Shown piece after piece: positions 49,499-60,480 of a DNA stretch of 64,000 bases. The notes under the pieces were generated by a model. The model had not been told where the DNA came from, did not search any database, and was given only the letters and a program-made list of their open reading frames with translations. Positions within the stretch are counted from its first letter, which is position 1; every line of letters starts with the position of its first letter. The position numbers were made by a program, and so were the translations under genes. The DNA is from Bacteroidales bacterium UBA4360 (GTDB lineage: Bacteria > Bacteroidota > Bacteroidia > Bacteroidales > UBA932): NCBI GenBank assembly GCA_002393945.1, contig DGSO01000013.1, positions 1 to 64,000 of the forward strand, written 5' to 3'.

Positions 49499-50791
49499 TT
49501 ATCTAAGTTTCAACAATGCTAATGTACTGACTGCCAGAATTATCCCTACAATCCAGAACCTTACGGTAATCTTTGCCTCATGGAGAGCCGGAACGGGCTT
49601 GGGGAAGATTACGCTTCCTTCCGGAGCGGGTTTGTCCTGATAATGGTGATGGAGCGGGGTCATGCTCCAGATTCGCTTGCCTTTGCCGTAACGCTTCTTG
49701 GTGACCTTGAAGTAAAGCCTCTGCAGCAGTACGGACAGGCTTTCGACGAAGAAAATACCGCACAGGAGGGGAATGAGCAGTTCCTTTCTCATCAGGACTG
49801 CGCTCACGCCGATGATGCCGCCTATTGTGAGGCTGCCGGTGTCTCCCATGAACACCTGTGCAGGGAATGAGTTGTACCAGAGGAAGCCGATCAGGGCGCC
49901 AACGAAGGCACTCATGAAGATAGCTATCTCTCCCGATCCGGGAATGTACATTATATTCAAGTAGTTGGAGTCGATCAGGTTGCCCCCCAGCCATGCCAGG
50001 ATGCCTAGCACAACTCCAACTACTGCTGAAGTTCCGGCCGCAAGACCGTCAAGTCCGTCGGTAAGGTTGGTACCGTTGGAACATGCGGTGATTACGAGAA
50101 TGATCATGAGCACGTAAATCGCCCATTTTGCATACCAGCCCCACGCTCCCTTTACAGGTGAGAGCCAGCGGTAGTCGAATTCGTGATTCTTGACGAAGGG
50201 AATCGTGGTCTTGGTGCTTTTGACCACATCTTCGTTTACATATTTGCCGCTGGTGACGGTGGTTTCCGTCTCCAGTGTGCGTTCGATGCTTTCTTTTACA
50301 GGGACCTTCTCACGAACGACGATGTCCGGGCTCATCCACACTGCGAGTCCAATGATGAAACCAAGGACCACCTGTCCAAGCAGTTTGCCCTTTTCCGGCA
50401 TGCCTTCCTTGTTGTGGCGGAATACCTTGATGTAGTCATCGGCAAAGCCAAGGGCGCCGCACCAGAGGGTGCTGATGATGAGAAGGATGATATATATGTT
50501 TGTAAGGTCGCAGAAAAGGACTACGCCCACGATTATAGAGAGGATGATGATGATTCCTCCCATGGTGGGGGTGCCTTTCTTCTGGATCTGTCCTTCAAGG
50601 CCGAGGTCGCGAACGGTTTCGCCGATCTGCTTTTTCTGGAGCCAGCGGATTATGCGCTTTCCTGCTATAAGTGCGGTGAGCACGGCGGCTACGGCAGCGA
50701 GCATTGCCCTGAATGAAAGGTAATGCATGAGGCCGATGCCCGGGAAATCCACACCGAGTTTCTCAAGATATTGAAACAGATGGTAAATCAT
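49499..50791 (-). CDS. mraY: Phospho-N-acetylmuramoyl-pentapeptide transferase
   Basis: 430 residues, longer than the 360 of E. coli, with about ten membrane helices. GTPTMGG, GFADDYIKV and NLTDGLDGLAAG are the catalytic motifs, and the C-terminal MTPLHHHYQ is conserved. It forms lipid I. An extra extracytoplasmic segment near residues 160-215 is usual in this phylum. Confidence 0.97.
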   Translation of the reverse strand: MIYHLFQYLEKLGVDFPGIGLMHYLSFRAMLAAVAAVLTALIAGKRIIRWLQKKQIGETVRDLGLEGQIQKKGTPTMGGIIIILSIIVGVVLFCDLTNIYIILLIISTLWCGALGFADDYIKVFRHNKEGMPEKGKLLGQVVLGFIIGLAVWMSPDIVVREKVPVKESIERTLETETTVTSGKYVNEDVVKSTKTTIPFVKNHEFDYRWLSPVKGAWGWYAKWAIYVLMIILVITACSNGTNLTDGLDGLAAGTSAVVGVVLGILAWLGGNLIDSNYLNIMYIPGSGEIAIFMSAFVGALIGFLWYNSFPAQVFMGDTGSLTIGGIIGVSAVLMRKELLIPLLCGIFFVESLSVLLQRLYFKVTKKRYGKGKRIWSMTPLHHHYQDKPAPEGSVIFPKPVPALHEAKITVRFWIVGIILAVSTLALLKLR

Positions 50792-52227
50792 TTCAAAATG
50801 AGTTTAAAGGTTTCAGCTACTATTTCTTTTTCGTCAAAATGTCTTTTCTCCTTGCCGATGATCTGGTATGTCTCGTGACCCTTGCCTGCTAGGAGGACAG
50901 TCGCGTTCTCCGGCGCGGTGAGGATTGCGGTACGGATGGCTTCGCGGCGGTCGCTCACCACAAGCGTCTTTGCCATTGCGGCGGGAGTGAGGCCAGTCAG
51001 GATCTCGTCGATGATGGCCTGAGGGTCTTCCGTGCGGGGATTGTCGGACGTTACCACGATGCGGTCTGCCATCTTCTCTGCAACGGCGGCCATCTCCGGA
51101 CGTTTGGTGCGGTCACGGTCTCCTCCGCATCCGAACAGGCAGATGAGCTGACGTTCGGGAGCGATGGCCCTGAGGGTCTTCAGTACATTCTCCATGGCGT
51201 CCGGAGTATGTGCGTAATCGACCACTACGGTGATACCCTTTGGCCCGGGGATGTTCTCAAGCCTTCCGGGGGCGGAACCCAGTGCGGACAGTGCAATCAG
51301 GACATCGTCCTTGGGAAGTCCAAGGCATACGGCCGTGCTGTATATGGCCAGGAGGTTATATGCGTTGTGCTCTCCGATGAGGCGGCACCATGTGTCTGTT
51401 CCGTCAATCTTCAGGAGCATTCCTTCGAAGCTCTGTTCCAGAATTCTGGCGCTGTGGTCTGCAAGGCCCTTGACAGAATAGCTGACGACTTTTGCCTTGG
51501 TGTTCTGCACCATTACGGAACCGTTCTTGTCATCCGTGTTGATGAGAGCTATAGCATCTGCAGGAAGGCGGTCGAAGAACAGTTTCTTGCAGCGGAGGTA
51601 TTCAGCGAAGGTCTTGTGGTAGTCGAGATGGTCGTGGGTGAGGTTGGAGAATATGCCCATCCTGAACTGAAGGCCGCTTACCCTGTCCTGCTCCACTCCG
51701 ATTGAACTCACCTCCATGAAACAGTATTTGCAGCCTTCTTCCACCATCTTTGCAAGCAAGGAATTGATGGTTACAGGGTCTGCGGTGGTGTTTTCCGTCT
51801 CCAGCCTGGTCTCTCCTACGTAGTTTGCTATCGTGGAAAGGAGTCCCGACTTGAGACCCATCCCCATGAACATGTTGTAGAGGAGGGTGACGGTGGTGGT
51901 CTTTCCGTTCGTTCCGGTGATGCCTACAAGATTCAGTTTCCTTGAAGGATGGCCGTAAAACTCATCGGCAGCCAGTGCAAGCGCCAGCCTTGAATTCTCC
52001 ACAACCTCGAATTCCACCTCGTCATTCTGAGCGCCACCCTTGTCATTCTGAGCGTAGCGAAGAACCTGCGGAATCTCCTCGCAAATCACTCCCGTGGCCC
52101 CTTTCGCAACGGCATCGGCAATGTAGTCGTGCCCGTCGGATGCGAAACCTCTGACGGCGACGAAAAGCGCTCCCGGAACGACCTTCCTGGAATCGGCGGT
52201 AATTATGGTATGTTCTCTTATGTTCAT
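50788..52227 (-). CDS. murE: UDP-MurNAc-tripeptide synthetase
   Basis: 479 residues from the ATG of MNIREHTII. The ATP site ITGTNGKTTTVTL, the DNPRTEDP motif (diagnostic for meso-diaminopimelate-adding enzymes) and GKGHETYQ are present, so it probably adds meso-DAP. The N-terminal UDP-binding domain contains a repeat-derived stretch (QVLRYAQNDKGGAQNDEVE) at about residues 52-70. ATGA overlaps with ftsI and mraY. Confidence 0.95.
   Translation of the reverse strand: MNIREHTIITADSRKVVPGALFVAVRGFASDGHDYIADAVAKGATGVICEEIPQVLRYAQNDKGGAQNDEVEFEVVENSRLALALAADEFYGHPSRKLNLVGITGTNGKTTTVTLLYNMFMGMGLKSGLLSTIANYVGETRLETENTTADPVTINSLLAKMVEEGCKYCFMEVSSIGVEQDRVSGLQFRMGIFSNLTHDHLDYHKTFAEYLRCKKLFFDRLPADAIALINTDDKNGSVMVQNTKAKVVSYSVKGLADHSARILEQSFEGMLLKIDGTDTWCRLIGEHNAYNLLAIYSTAVCLGLPKDDVLIALSALGSAPGRLENIPGPKGITVVVDYAHTPDAMENVLKTLRAIAPERQLICLFGCGGDRDRTKRPEMAAVAEKMADRIVVTSDNPRTEDPQAIIDEILTGLTPAAMAKTLVVSDRREAIRTAILTAPENATVLLAGKGHETYQIIGKEKRHFDEKEIVAETFKLILK
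52021..52078. repeat. Two dispersed repeat copies in murE
   Basis: GTCATTCTGAGCG occurs twice (52021 and 52041), the second followed by tagcgaagaacctgcgg. Both are translated in frame in the N-terminal domain of MurE as QVLRYAQND and AQND. Confidence 0.7.
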
Positions 52228-54137
52228 TTCTTTTTTTCTTTCATCTCGGGGACCGCTGCAACCTGGCTGAGTCCCTGTCTCCATTCGGGGTCTATTGCGT
52301 ATATCTTGTCCACAATCTCTCTCACGGCCATAGCGGGTTTTGTTCCGCCGTAGAAATTCCTGTGGGAAGGATAGGAGTAAACCGTTACCAGTATCGTGTA
52401 TTTGGGCTTGTCTGCGGGGAAGAACCCCACGAAGGTGCCCTGGAATTTCTTTCTGCCGTAGGCGTCACTGTAGGCATCCTTGCTGCCGCCTCTTTCCTCG
52501 GGGGAGAGTACCACGCGGGCGGTTCCGGTCTTTCCGGCTACGGGAAGCTTTGCGTTTTTCAGTCTTGTGGCCGTTCCTTCGTTCACAACTGCCCTCAGCG
52601 CCCTTGTGACGGTATCGGCAGTGGCCGGAGAGCAGATGCTGCTGTTAAGTTCGCTGGGCTTGAAGGCCTTGAGTACTTTCCCGTCCTTCTCGATGCTCTC
52701 TACCAGGTAGGGTTTCATCATTTTGCCCTTGTTGGCTATGCCGTTGTAGAAGGTGGCGATGTGAAGGGGAGTGACGCTCAGGCCATATCCGTATGCGGTG
52801 GTTCCGAGGGTCGTCTTTGACCATCCGGGTGTTCCGGGGCGGTTCACGACCGGAGTTCCCATGCCCTGGATGTCAAAGTCGAAAGCCTCTCCCAGACGGT
52901 ATGAATAGATATGGTCGAACATTTCCTGCGGTTTCTTGCCGTAGTAATTTTCTGCCAGCCACGTGAATACGTAGTTTGAGGAAATCTCGAAGCCGTGCAT
53001 TACGGTAATATCCCTGCGCCCTGTTTCCCTCTGGTAATCGAGGATGTGTACGTCCTGGTTGTATCCTCCGGGTACGAAGCCGTTGTTGGTTGGAATGGTC
53101 TGCTCCAGAGTCTTGACGTAGCCGTCTTCCACCAGCGATACAAGGGTTACGGTCTTCATTACGGAACCCTGCTCTCCGACTTCCCTGAGTACAAGGTTGT
53201 CCCTTTCCCAGAGGACGGTCTGCGGAGTGTTTCCGCGGGAGAGGTTCACCATAGCCCTGATTGCTCCGGTTTCGGCCTCCATGATGATGCAGATGCCGGC
53301 GCGCACTTCTTCATCGGCCTGAATCTGGGCGCGGAGGGCCTTGTCGGCTATTTCCTGGAAATCCACGTTGAGGGTGGTGCGGATGTCGTTGCCGTCTTTG
53401 ACCGATACGCTGGAGGAGTCGAGGTCCCTGATCCAGGTCTTCTTGTCGGTGACGCGGCGCCACTCGTAGCCTTCACGTCCGTGGAGTTCGTGGTCGAAGC
53501 TGTGCTCGAGGCCGATTCGGTTGTTCTCTTTCACATATCCGATTACGCGGCGGGCGAGGGAATCGTAGGGATAGATGCGCTCGTCGTGCCTTTCCACTAT
53601 CATGCCTCCCTTGTTGGTGTTTTCGTTGAAGAGGGGATATGTCTTGAGGCGGTTGAGCACGGAAAGCTCGACGTTGTTCCTTATTTTCAGGTAGCGGGCG
53701 CCCTTTTCGCGTCCGTTCAGGATGGCCTTGAGGTAATCGTCGGCAGAGCGGTCCTGGAATTCCCTGGAGAGGCAGCGGGCGAGCTCCGCAGCCTTGGCCT
53801 GCCATTTTGCCTCGCCCTCGGCATTGCCCTTGTCGGCAAATTCCTGCTTTCTCACCGTGCAGTCCATGTGGATGTCGTAGAGGGGGGCCGATATTGCCAT
53901 GGGCCTTCCGTCCGTTGCGAGGATGCGGCCGCGGACGGGGTTGTCCACGTGCTTGGTGACTGTTGTATGGAAGAGGGGAAGAACGCGCTCATCTACCTCG
54001 TAGCCGGTCTGTATCCTGACTATCTGTGCCAGGATGAGAATTCCTACCAGGAGGAAGAGTATGGACAGGAAGAACATGACCACGTGGATTCTGTCGCGGT
54101 TTTCTATCTTGTCCGTTATTTCGCTCTTCTTGGGCAT
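52224..54137 (-). CDS. ftsI: FtsI, septal penicillin-binding protein (class B transpeptidase)
   Basis: 637 residues. One N-terminal membrane helix (VMFFLSILFLLVGILILAQIV), a dimerisation domain (NPVRGRILATDGRPMA) and a transpeptidase domain with S-x-x-K in EQGSVMKTVT, SSN in EISSNYVF and KTG in AGKTGTARV. It cross-links septal peptidoglycan with FtsW. There is no PASTA domain. Confidence 0.95.
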   Translation of the reverse strand: MPKKSEITDKIENRDRIHVVMFFLSILFLLVGILILAQIVRIQTGYEVDERVLPLFHTTVTKHVDNPVRGRILATDGRPMAISAPLYDIHMDCTVRKQEFADKGNAEGEAKWQAKAAELARCLSREFQDRSADDYLKAILNGREKGARYLKIRNNVELSVLNRLKTYPLFNENTNKGGMIVERHDERIYPYDSLARRVIGYVKENNRIGLEHSFDHELHGREGYEWRRVTDKKTWIRDLDSSSVSVKDGNDIRTTLNVDFQEIADKALRAQIQADEEVRAGICIIMEAETGAIRAMVNLSRGNTPQTVLWERDNLVLREVGEQGSVMKTVTLVSLVEDGYVKTLEQTIPTNNGFVPGGYNQDVHILDYQRETGRRDITVMHGFEISSNYVFTWLAENYYGKKPQEMFDHIYSYRLGEAFDFDIQGMGTPVVNRPGTPGWSKTTLGTTAYGYGLSVTPLHIATFYNGIANKGKMMKPYLVESIEKDGKVLKAFKPSELNSSICSPATADTVTRALRAVVNEGTATRLKNAKLPVAGKTGTARVVLSPEERGGSKDAYSDAYGRKKFQGTFVGFFPADKPKYTILVTVYSYPSHRNFYGGTKPAMAVREIVDKIYAIDPEWRQGLSQVAAVPEMKEKKK

Positions 54138-54472
54138 TACTTCTTCTTTATTACTTTTGCGGGTTCCTTGGGCATTGCCACGGTTGAACCCATTCTGTCA
54201 AGTCTTCTTTCTATTTCGGATGCGCTCTGGAGTTTTACCAGTTCTGCTTCCTTCTGCGAATGGCGGATGCGGAGTTCCTCGATGGCGGCCTTGTTCCGCC
54301 CTGCCGTTGCAAGTGTCTTGTCTACCCTTAGGCTCAGGAGGATGCTCAGCCACATCAGCAGGAAAAGGTACATGATGTGAAGGTAGTACTTGTCGGCCCT
54401 GATTCTCAGGAGGAATTCTCCGTTTCTGAGCGCCTTGAAGCTGTTCTTTATGGCGGTCCAGACTTTTTTCAT
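54137..54472 (-). CDS. FtsL-like division protein
   Basis: 111 residues from the ATG of MKKVWTAIK. A basic cytoplasmic start, one membrane helix (YYLHIMYLFLLMWLSILLSL, about 30-49) and a coiled coil (NKAAIEELRIRHSQKEAELV) match the FtsL-like protein found between rsmH and ftsI in Bacteroidota. It would bridge FtsQ and FtsW/FtsI. The start overlaps rsmH by ATGA. Confidence 0.88.
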   Translation of the reverse strand: MKKVWTAIKNSFKALRNGEFLLRIRADKYYLHIMYLFLLMWLSILLSLRVDKTLATAGRNKAAIEELRIRHSQKEAELVKLQSASEIERRLDRMGSTVAMPKEPAKVIKKK

Positions 54473-55380
54473 GCATCGGCCCTCCTTTCTGCCACGCGGA
54501 GCTTTGCGCTTCTGGCGCGTGTGTTTCCTGCGATTTCGCTTTCTGACGGGAGCACCGGCTTTCTGGTAACGGCCTCCCATGGGGTTGAAACGCGTCCGTA
54601 TATGTCTTTGGTCTCTACTCCGTCGATGCGTCCTGTGCGGATGAAGTTCTTGACCATTCTGTCTTCAAGGCTGTGATAGCTGATCACTGCGAGGCGCCCG
54701 CCGGGCTTGATGGTGGCGGCAGTGCCTTCCAGGAATTTTTCCAGGGAGCGCATCTCGCCGTTAACCTCGATTCGGAGGGCCTGGTAAATCTTTGCGAGGA
54801 TCTTGTGCGCAAGATTCTGGGGTATGGCCTTGGCTATGGCCCTGTCGAGGTCTCCGGTGGTGTGGATTTCGCCTGCGGCTTTGATGAGCCTTGCAATCTG
54901 TCTCGAGTTCTCCACTTCCCCGTAGAGGCTCAGGATGCTCACGAGCCTCTCTTCGGGGTAAGTGTTCACAACATCAGCGGCGGTGAGCTGCGCTTCCTGC
55001 CCCATTCTCATGTCCAGCGGTGCCTCCTCGAAGCGGAAACTGAATCCGCGTCCGGGCGTGTCAAACTGGTGAGAGCTCACGCCAAGGTCTGCGAGGACGC
55101 CGTCAAATACCCGGCTCTTGCCAAACTCGTGTACCGCATAGTTCTCGATAAAGCGGAAGTTGTTGTGGACAAGAGTCAGACGGGGGTCCTTGAGACCGTT
55201 TTCTATAGCGTCGATGTCACGATCGAAGGCGATGACCCGGCCGCCGTCGAGTAAGCGTGAAAGTAGGAGAGCGGTGTGACCACCGCCTCCGAAAGTGGCA
55301 TCAGCGTATATTCCTTCAGGATTTGTGACAAGGAAGGAGATACTCTCTTCCAAAAGCACAGGTGTATGATATTCAGACAT
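54469..55380 (-). CDS. rsmH: 16S rRNA (cytosine1402-N4)-methyltransferase
   Basis: 303 residues. SAM-binding DATFGGGGHTALLL, the DGVLADLGVSSHQFD motif, RGFSFR and VISYHSLEDRMVKNFIR are RsmH signatures. It methylates C1402 in the decoding centre. Second gene of the dcw cluster, 12 bp after mraZ. Confidence 0.97.
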   Translation of the reverse strand: MSEYHTPVLLEESISFLVTNPEGIYADATFGGGGHTALLLSRLLDGGRVIAFDRDIDAIENGLKDPRLTLVHNNFRFIENYAVHEFGKSRVFDGVLADLGVSSHQFDTPGRGFSFRFEEAPLDMRMGQEAQLTAADVVNTYPEERLVSILSLYGEVENSRQIARLIKAAGEIHTTGDLDRAIAKAIPQNLAHKILAKIYQALRIEVNGEMRSLEKFLEGTAATIKPGGRLAVISYHSLEDRMVKNFIRTGRIDGVETKDIYGRVSTPWEAVTRKPVLPSESEIAGNTRARSAKLRVAERRADA

Positions 55381-55392
55381 TTTGCCTCTCCC

Positions 55393-55854
55393 TTATTTCC
55401 TTGCGGACAATTTGGAGGCTGCATCTTTGAAATCCTGATCAGACAGGAGATTGGCTTTGTAAGTGTCTGCGTCCCAGATCTGAAGCTTGTAACCTACACC
55501 GCCGAATACAACCTCTTTGGTTATACCTGCACTTTCAAGCAGTTCTGACGGTATGTTCAGGCGGCCCAGCTTGGTATCCGGGACGATGGTGAAGACGCCG
55601 TCATTGTACTTGGTCCAAAACAAAGCGTCTTCTGTACTGAGTTCAGTGTCGATTTTATCCAGAATGAGTCCGCTGCGGCGGTCCCACTCTTCTGCCGGGA
55701 AGAGGTCCAGGCAGGGCTGCTGGATATTTTTCTTGAGCACAAGGGTCATGCCTTCGGAACCGCCGCGAACCATGGCGTCACGGAAGATGGCAGGGAGCAC
55801 CAGGCGCCCCTTGTCATCTACTTTTCCGCTGGCTTTTCCGAAGAATCTGACCAT
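55393..55854 (-). CDS. mraZ: MraZ transcriptional regulator of the dcw cluster
   Basis: 153 residues with two SpoVT/AbrB-like MraZ repeats (KGRLVLPAIFRDAM; LGRLNIPSELLESAGI). It binds direct repeats in the dcw promoter and represses the cluster. First gene of the 13-gene cluster, in its usual position. Confidence 0.96.
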   Translation of the reverse strand: MVRFFGKASGKVDDKGRLVLPAIFRDAMVRGGSEGMTLVLKKNIQQPCLDLFPAEEWDRRSGLILDKIDTELSTEDALFWTKYNDGVFTIVPDTKLGRLNIPSELLESAGITKEVVFGGVGYKLQIWDADTYKANLLSDQDFKDAASKLSARK

Positions 55855-55894
55855 TTGCTTGAGTGTTAAACTTTATACTTTCACGCTTTGTTTG

Positions 55895-55902
55895 CAAAGT
55901 TA
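55895..55902 (-). promoter_or_regulatory. -7 box of the dcw cluster (mraZ promoter)
   Basis: TAACTTTG on the minus strand about 40 nt before the mraZ start, with an ATTG about 22 nt upstream. The following AT-rich interval to 56007 carries repeated aaatTTTTCCAC-type stretches that may be MraZ sites. Confidence 0.6.
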
Positions 55903-55995
55903 GCAAAATTTTTCCACTTTATTACAATTTCTTCCAAATTTTTCCACAAACTTTTCAACAATGTATCTGCGTGCTGTTATGTCGGGAAAAAAGTG

Positions 55996-56003
55996 TAAAT
56001 TTG
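55996..56003 (+). promoter_or_regulatory. -7 box of miaB
   Basis: TAAATTTG, 4 nt before the ATG at 56008; divergent from the dcw promoter. Confidence 0.5.
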
Positions 56004-56007
56004 AGGG

Positions 56008-57312
56008 ATGAAAAAAGCATACATAGAGACTTACGGGTGCCAGATGAACGTAAACGACACCGAGGTCATATTCGCAATACTTGAGAAAGCGGGATATACC
56101 CGCACCGAAGACATAGAAGACGCCGATCTTTTGATGGCCAACACCTGCTCTGTCCGTGACAATGCCGAACAGCGTATCTGGGGCCGCCTGGACTACTTCA
56201 ACAGCCATCGGAAAAAAGGAGCCTTCATCGGCATAGTAGGCTGCATGGCCGAACGCCTCAAGGACCGCCTTCTGGACACCGGAAAGGTCGACCTCGTGGT
56301 GGGTCCGGACGCATACCGCTCCCTGCCGAGACTTCTGGCGGCCATAACCCCTGACAGTCCTCAGATAGACGTTCTCCTCTCAAGGGACGAAACCTATGCC
56401 GACATTACTCCGGTGCGCACGGACAAAAACGGCCTTTCCGCCTTCATCTCCATCATGAGGGGCTGCAACAACGTATGTTCCTACTGCGTAGTGCCTTATA
56501 CCCGCGGTGCAGAGCGCTCCCGGGACGCCCACAGCATAGTGCGCGAAGCCTGCGACGTATTCCGGAAGGGCTACCGCGAGGTTACCCTCCTTGGCCAGAA
56601 CGTGGACAGCTATTTATGGAAGGGGGCCGATGAAACGGTGAACTTCGCCGCTCTCCTCAGGATGGTGGCCGAAATAAGTCCGCTCCTTCGCGTCCGTTTT
56701 GCTACGTCACATCCCAAGGATATCTCTGACGAGGTCATAGAAACCATGGCCGCCTATCCCAATATCTGCAAGCACATTCACCTTCCCGTACAGAGCGGAA
56801 GCTCCAGGATGCTGGAAAAGATGCGCAGGAAATATGACCGTCAGTGGTATCTGGACAGGGTGGCAAAAATAAGGAGCATAATCCCGGACTGCGGCCTCAC
56901 CACCGACGTCATCGCCGGTTTTTCAAGCGAGACGGAAGAAGACCACCAGGCAACCATGAGTCTCATGGCCGATGTCCGCTTTGACTGGGCCTTCATGTTC
57001 GCCTATTCCGAACGCCCCGGCACCCTCGCCCACAGGACCATGCCGGACGACGTCCCCGAGGAGACGAAAAAGCGCCGCCTTCAGGAAATAATAGAGCAGC
57101 AGAACACCATTTCCCTCGAGCGCTACCGCGCCCAGATAGGGAAGACCTTCGAAGTCCTTGTCGAAGGCCCTTCCAAGAGGGATCCGGGGCAGCTCTGCGG
57201 CCGCGCATCGAACAATATGATGTGCGTTTTCCCCGCCCGTGACCTCAAGCCAGGTGATTATGCCACCGTCACTGTCACGGACTGTACAAGTGCAACACTA
57301 ATATGCAAATAA
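56008..57312 (+). CDS. miaB: tRNA-2-methylthio-N6-dimethylallyladenosine synthase
   Basis: 434 residues. An N-terminal UPF0004 domain (ETYGCQMNVNDTE; ANTCSVRDNAEQ), radical-SAM C153-x3-C157-x2-C160 (RGCNNVCSYC) and a C-terminal TRAM domain. NTCSVR and the MNVND motif favour MiaB over its relatives. It adds a methylthio group to A37 of tRNAs. Confidence 0.95.
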   Translation: MKKAYIETYGCQMNVNDTEVIFAILEKAGYTRTEDIEDADLLMANTCSVRDNAEQRIWGRLDYFNSHRKKGAFIGIVGCMAERLKDRLLDTGKVDLVVGPDAYRSLPRLLAAITPDSPQIDVLLSRDETYADITPVRTDKNGLSAFISIMRGCNNVCSYCVVPYTRGAERSRDAHSIVREACDVFRKGYREVTLLGQNVDSYLWKGADETVNFAALLRMVAEISPLLRVRFATSHPKDISDEVIETMAAYPNICKHIHLPVQSGSSRMLEKMRRKYDRQWYLDRVAKIRSIIPDCGLTTDVIAGFSSETEEDHQATMSLMADVRFDWAFMFAYSERPGTLAHRTMPDDVPEETKKRRLQEIIEQQNTISLERYRAQIGKTFEVLVEGPSKRDPGQLCGRASNNMMCVFPARDLKPGDYATVTVTDCTSATLICK

Positions 57313-57317
57313 CCGAT

Positions 57318-58796
<1,479 letters not shown>

Positions 58797-58808
58797 ATAA
58801 CACAGACT

Positions 58809-59528
58809 ATGACTCAGTATATATTTGAACTTATCGGCACGCTTGCCCTCGTACTTCTTGGCGACGGCGTCTGCGCAGCAGTTACCCTCAATAAATCAAA
58901 GGCCCAGGGTGCCGGATGGGTTGTCATCACGCTTGCATGGGGCTTCGCCGTCATGGTGGGCGTCCTTATTGCCGGTCCGGTTTCCGGAGCACATCTCAAT
59001 CCTGCCGTTACGCTCGGCCTTGCACTTGCCGGCACTTTTGCCTGGAATCTTGTTCCCGGCTATATCATCGCCCAGATGGTGGGCGGTTTCCTTGGCGCCG
59101 TTCTCGTATGGATTTTCTACAAGGACCACTACAAGGCAACGAAGGACCAGCCCGACGCAATGCTCGGAACATTCTGCACCATGCCCGCAATCTGGAATCC
59201 CTGGCGCAACTTCCTATCCGAGGTCATTGCTACCGCAGTCCTGGTATTCGTAATCCTTGCTCTTGGTACAAAGGGCAATGCCAACGTGGGCATGGGCAGC
59301 CTTGGCGCCTTCCCCGTGACCTGCGTCATCATGTCCCTGGGTATGTCCCTTGGTGCAACCACCGGTTATGCAATGAACCCCGCCCGTGACCTGAGCCCCC
59401 GTCTCGCACATGCGATTCTGCCCATCGAAGGCAAGCGTGACAGCGGCTGGTCATACAGCTGGGTGCCGGTATGCGGCCCGCTCGTGGGCGGTGCAATTGC
59501 AGCAGGCCTGTATCTTCTCGTATTCTAA
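58809..59528 (+). CDS. glpF: Glycerol uptake facilitator (MIP family)
   Basis: 239 residues with six membrane helices and both pore boxes: GAHLNPAVTLG and YAMNPARDLSPR. The residue after the second NPA is an Arg followed by Asp (NPARD), as in glycerol-conducting aquaglyceroporins. It feeds glycerol to GlpK. Confidence 0.94.
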   Translation: MTQYIFELIGTLALVLLGDGVCAAVTLNKSKAQGAGWVVITLAWGFAVMVGVLIAGPVSGAHLNPAVTLGLALAGTFAWNLVPGYIIAQMVGGFLGAVLVWIFYKDHYKATKDQPDAMLGTFCTMPAIWNPWRNFLSEVIATAVLVFVILALGTKGNANVGMGSLGAFPVTCVIMSLGMSLGATTGYAMNPARDLSPRLAHAILPIEGKRDSGWSYSWVPVCGPLVGGAIAAGLYLLVF

Positions 59529-59536
59529 AAAAGCAG

Positions 59537-59544
59537 TATCTTTG
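59537..59544 (+). promoter_or_regulatory. -7 box of the LEA2-SPOR operon
   Basis: TATCTTTG, 5 nt before the GTG start at 59550; transcription would begin at or next to the start codon. Confidence 0.5.
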
Positions 59545-59549
59545 TATCC

Positions 59550-60017
59550 GTGAAAAGATTTGGACATATTGCATTTCTTGTAGTTGCCATGGTAATGGCT
59601 GCAGGGTGCAGTATGTCCAAAGTCAAGGATATAACAGTGACTTCAGTCGATTTCAAGTATATCACGCCCACGTCGTCCAGATCCCTGGATGCAGTTCTGC
59701 TCCTTGGGATTGACAATCCTGCAGGCACTTTCAGCGTTTCAGACCTCACGGGAACTGTAAAATACGGTGACAGGCCTCTTGTCAATGTAAGCGGCGGAGA
59801 GATCCTTCTCGAAAAGAAATCGGAAAAGATATACGAATATCCATGTTCTGCTTCGCTGGTGGAGGGCGTTTCGCTGCTAAGCCTCCTCCCGCTCATGGCG
59901 CAGGGCAATCCAGACAAACTAACTGCCGATATCAAACTGCATGTCGCCACCAAACGCGGTTTGGGCACGGACCTTGTATTTAACGATCTCTCGATATCAA
60001 AGCTCGCTTCACGATGA
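59550..60017 (+). CDS. LEA type 2 family lipoprotein
   Basis: 155 residues, GTG start. The lipobox is MAAGC (Cys about residue 18), followed by a single LEA2/WHy beta domain (VTSVDFKYITPTSSRSLDAVLLLGIDNP). Such domains may bind lipids or proteins at the membrane; the role is unknown. It overlaps the next gene by ATGA. Confidence 0.75.
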   Translation: MKRFGHIAFLVVAMVMAAGCSMSKVKDITVTSVDFKYITPTSSRSLDAVLLLGIDNPAGTFSVSDLTGTVKYGDRPLVNVSGGEILLEKKSEKIYEYPCSASLVEGVSLLSLLPLMAQGNPDKLTADIKLHVATKRGLGTDLVFNDLSISKLASR

Positions 60018-60478
60018 AAAGACTCATCATATTTCTTTCTGCACTGATTTTAGGTTTCACTGCCGGGGCTCAGGAACTTGACTCCCTTACCAGGGCCACC
60101 ATGGATACAACCCTGGTGGGCCGGGACATAATGAACCTTATGGGAAGCGGAATAAAGGTAAGCCAGTCCAGCGCTGTCAGGACCGCCCTTGCCGGTTATA
60201 TCAGTGCCAACAGGACAAAGAATGTTTCGGGATACCGGATCCGCGTGTTTTACGACAACAGCCCCCAGGCCCGTACGCGCAGTGAAAGCATCGCCGCGTA
60301 CATACGCTCGCAGTACCCTGAGGCCGGTGTCTACCGCAGTTTTGAAAGCCCCAATTACAAGGTCACGGTAGGAGACTTCCGCTCCAAGGATGAAGCTCTG
60401 AAACTATATATGGCGCTTAAGAGCATATATCCTACGGCCTATATTATCAAAGAGAAGAGTATTAATTATCCCATGTAG
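60014..60478 (+). CDS. SPOR domain periplasmic protein
   Basis: 154 residues: signal peptide (MKRLIIFLSALILGFTAGAQ) and a C-terminal SPOR domain (SGYRIRVFYDNSPQARTRSESIAAYI...VTVGDFRSKDEALKLYMAL). SPOR domains bind denuded glycan at the septum, in line with a cell-envelope role. Confidence 0.88.
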   Translation: MKRLIIFLSALILGFTAGAQELDSLTRATMDTTLVGRDIMNLMGSGIKVSQSSAVRTALAGYISANRTKNVSGYRIRVFYDNSPQARTRSESIAAYIRSQYPEAGVYRSFESPNYKVTVGDFRSKDEALKLYMALKSIYPTAYIIKEKSINYPM

Positions 60479-60480
60479 TT

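Noticed and set aside
52995..54380. 461-codon frame antisense to ftsI and ftsL
   Set aside because: Same reason: a long open antisense frame over core genes, without a recognisable product.
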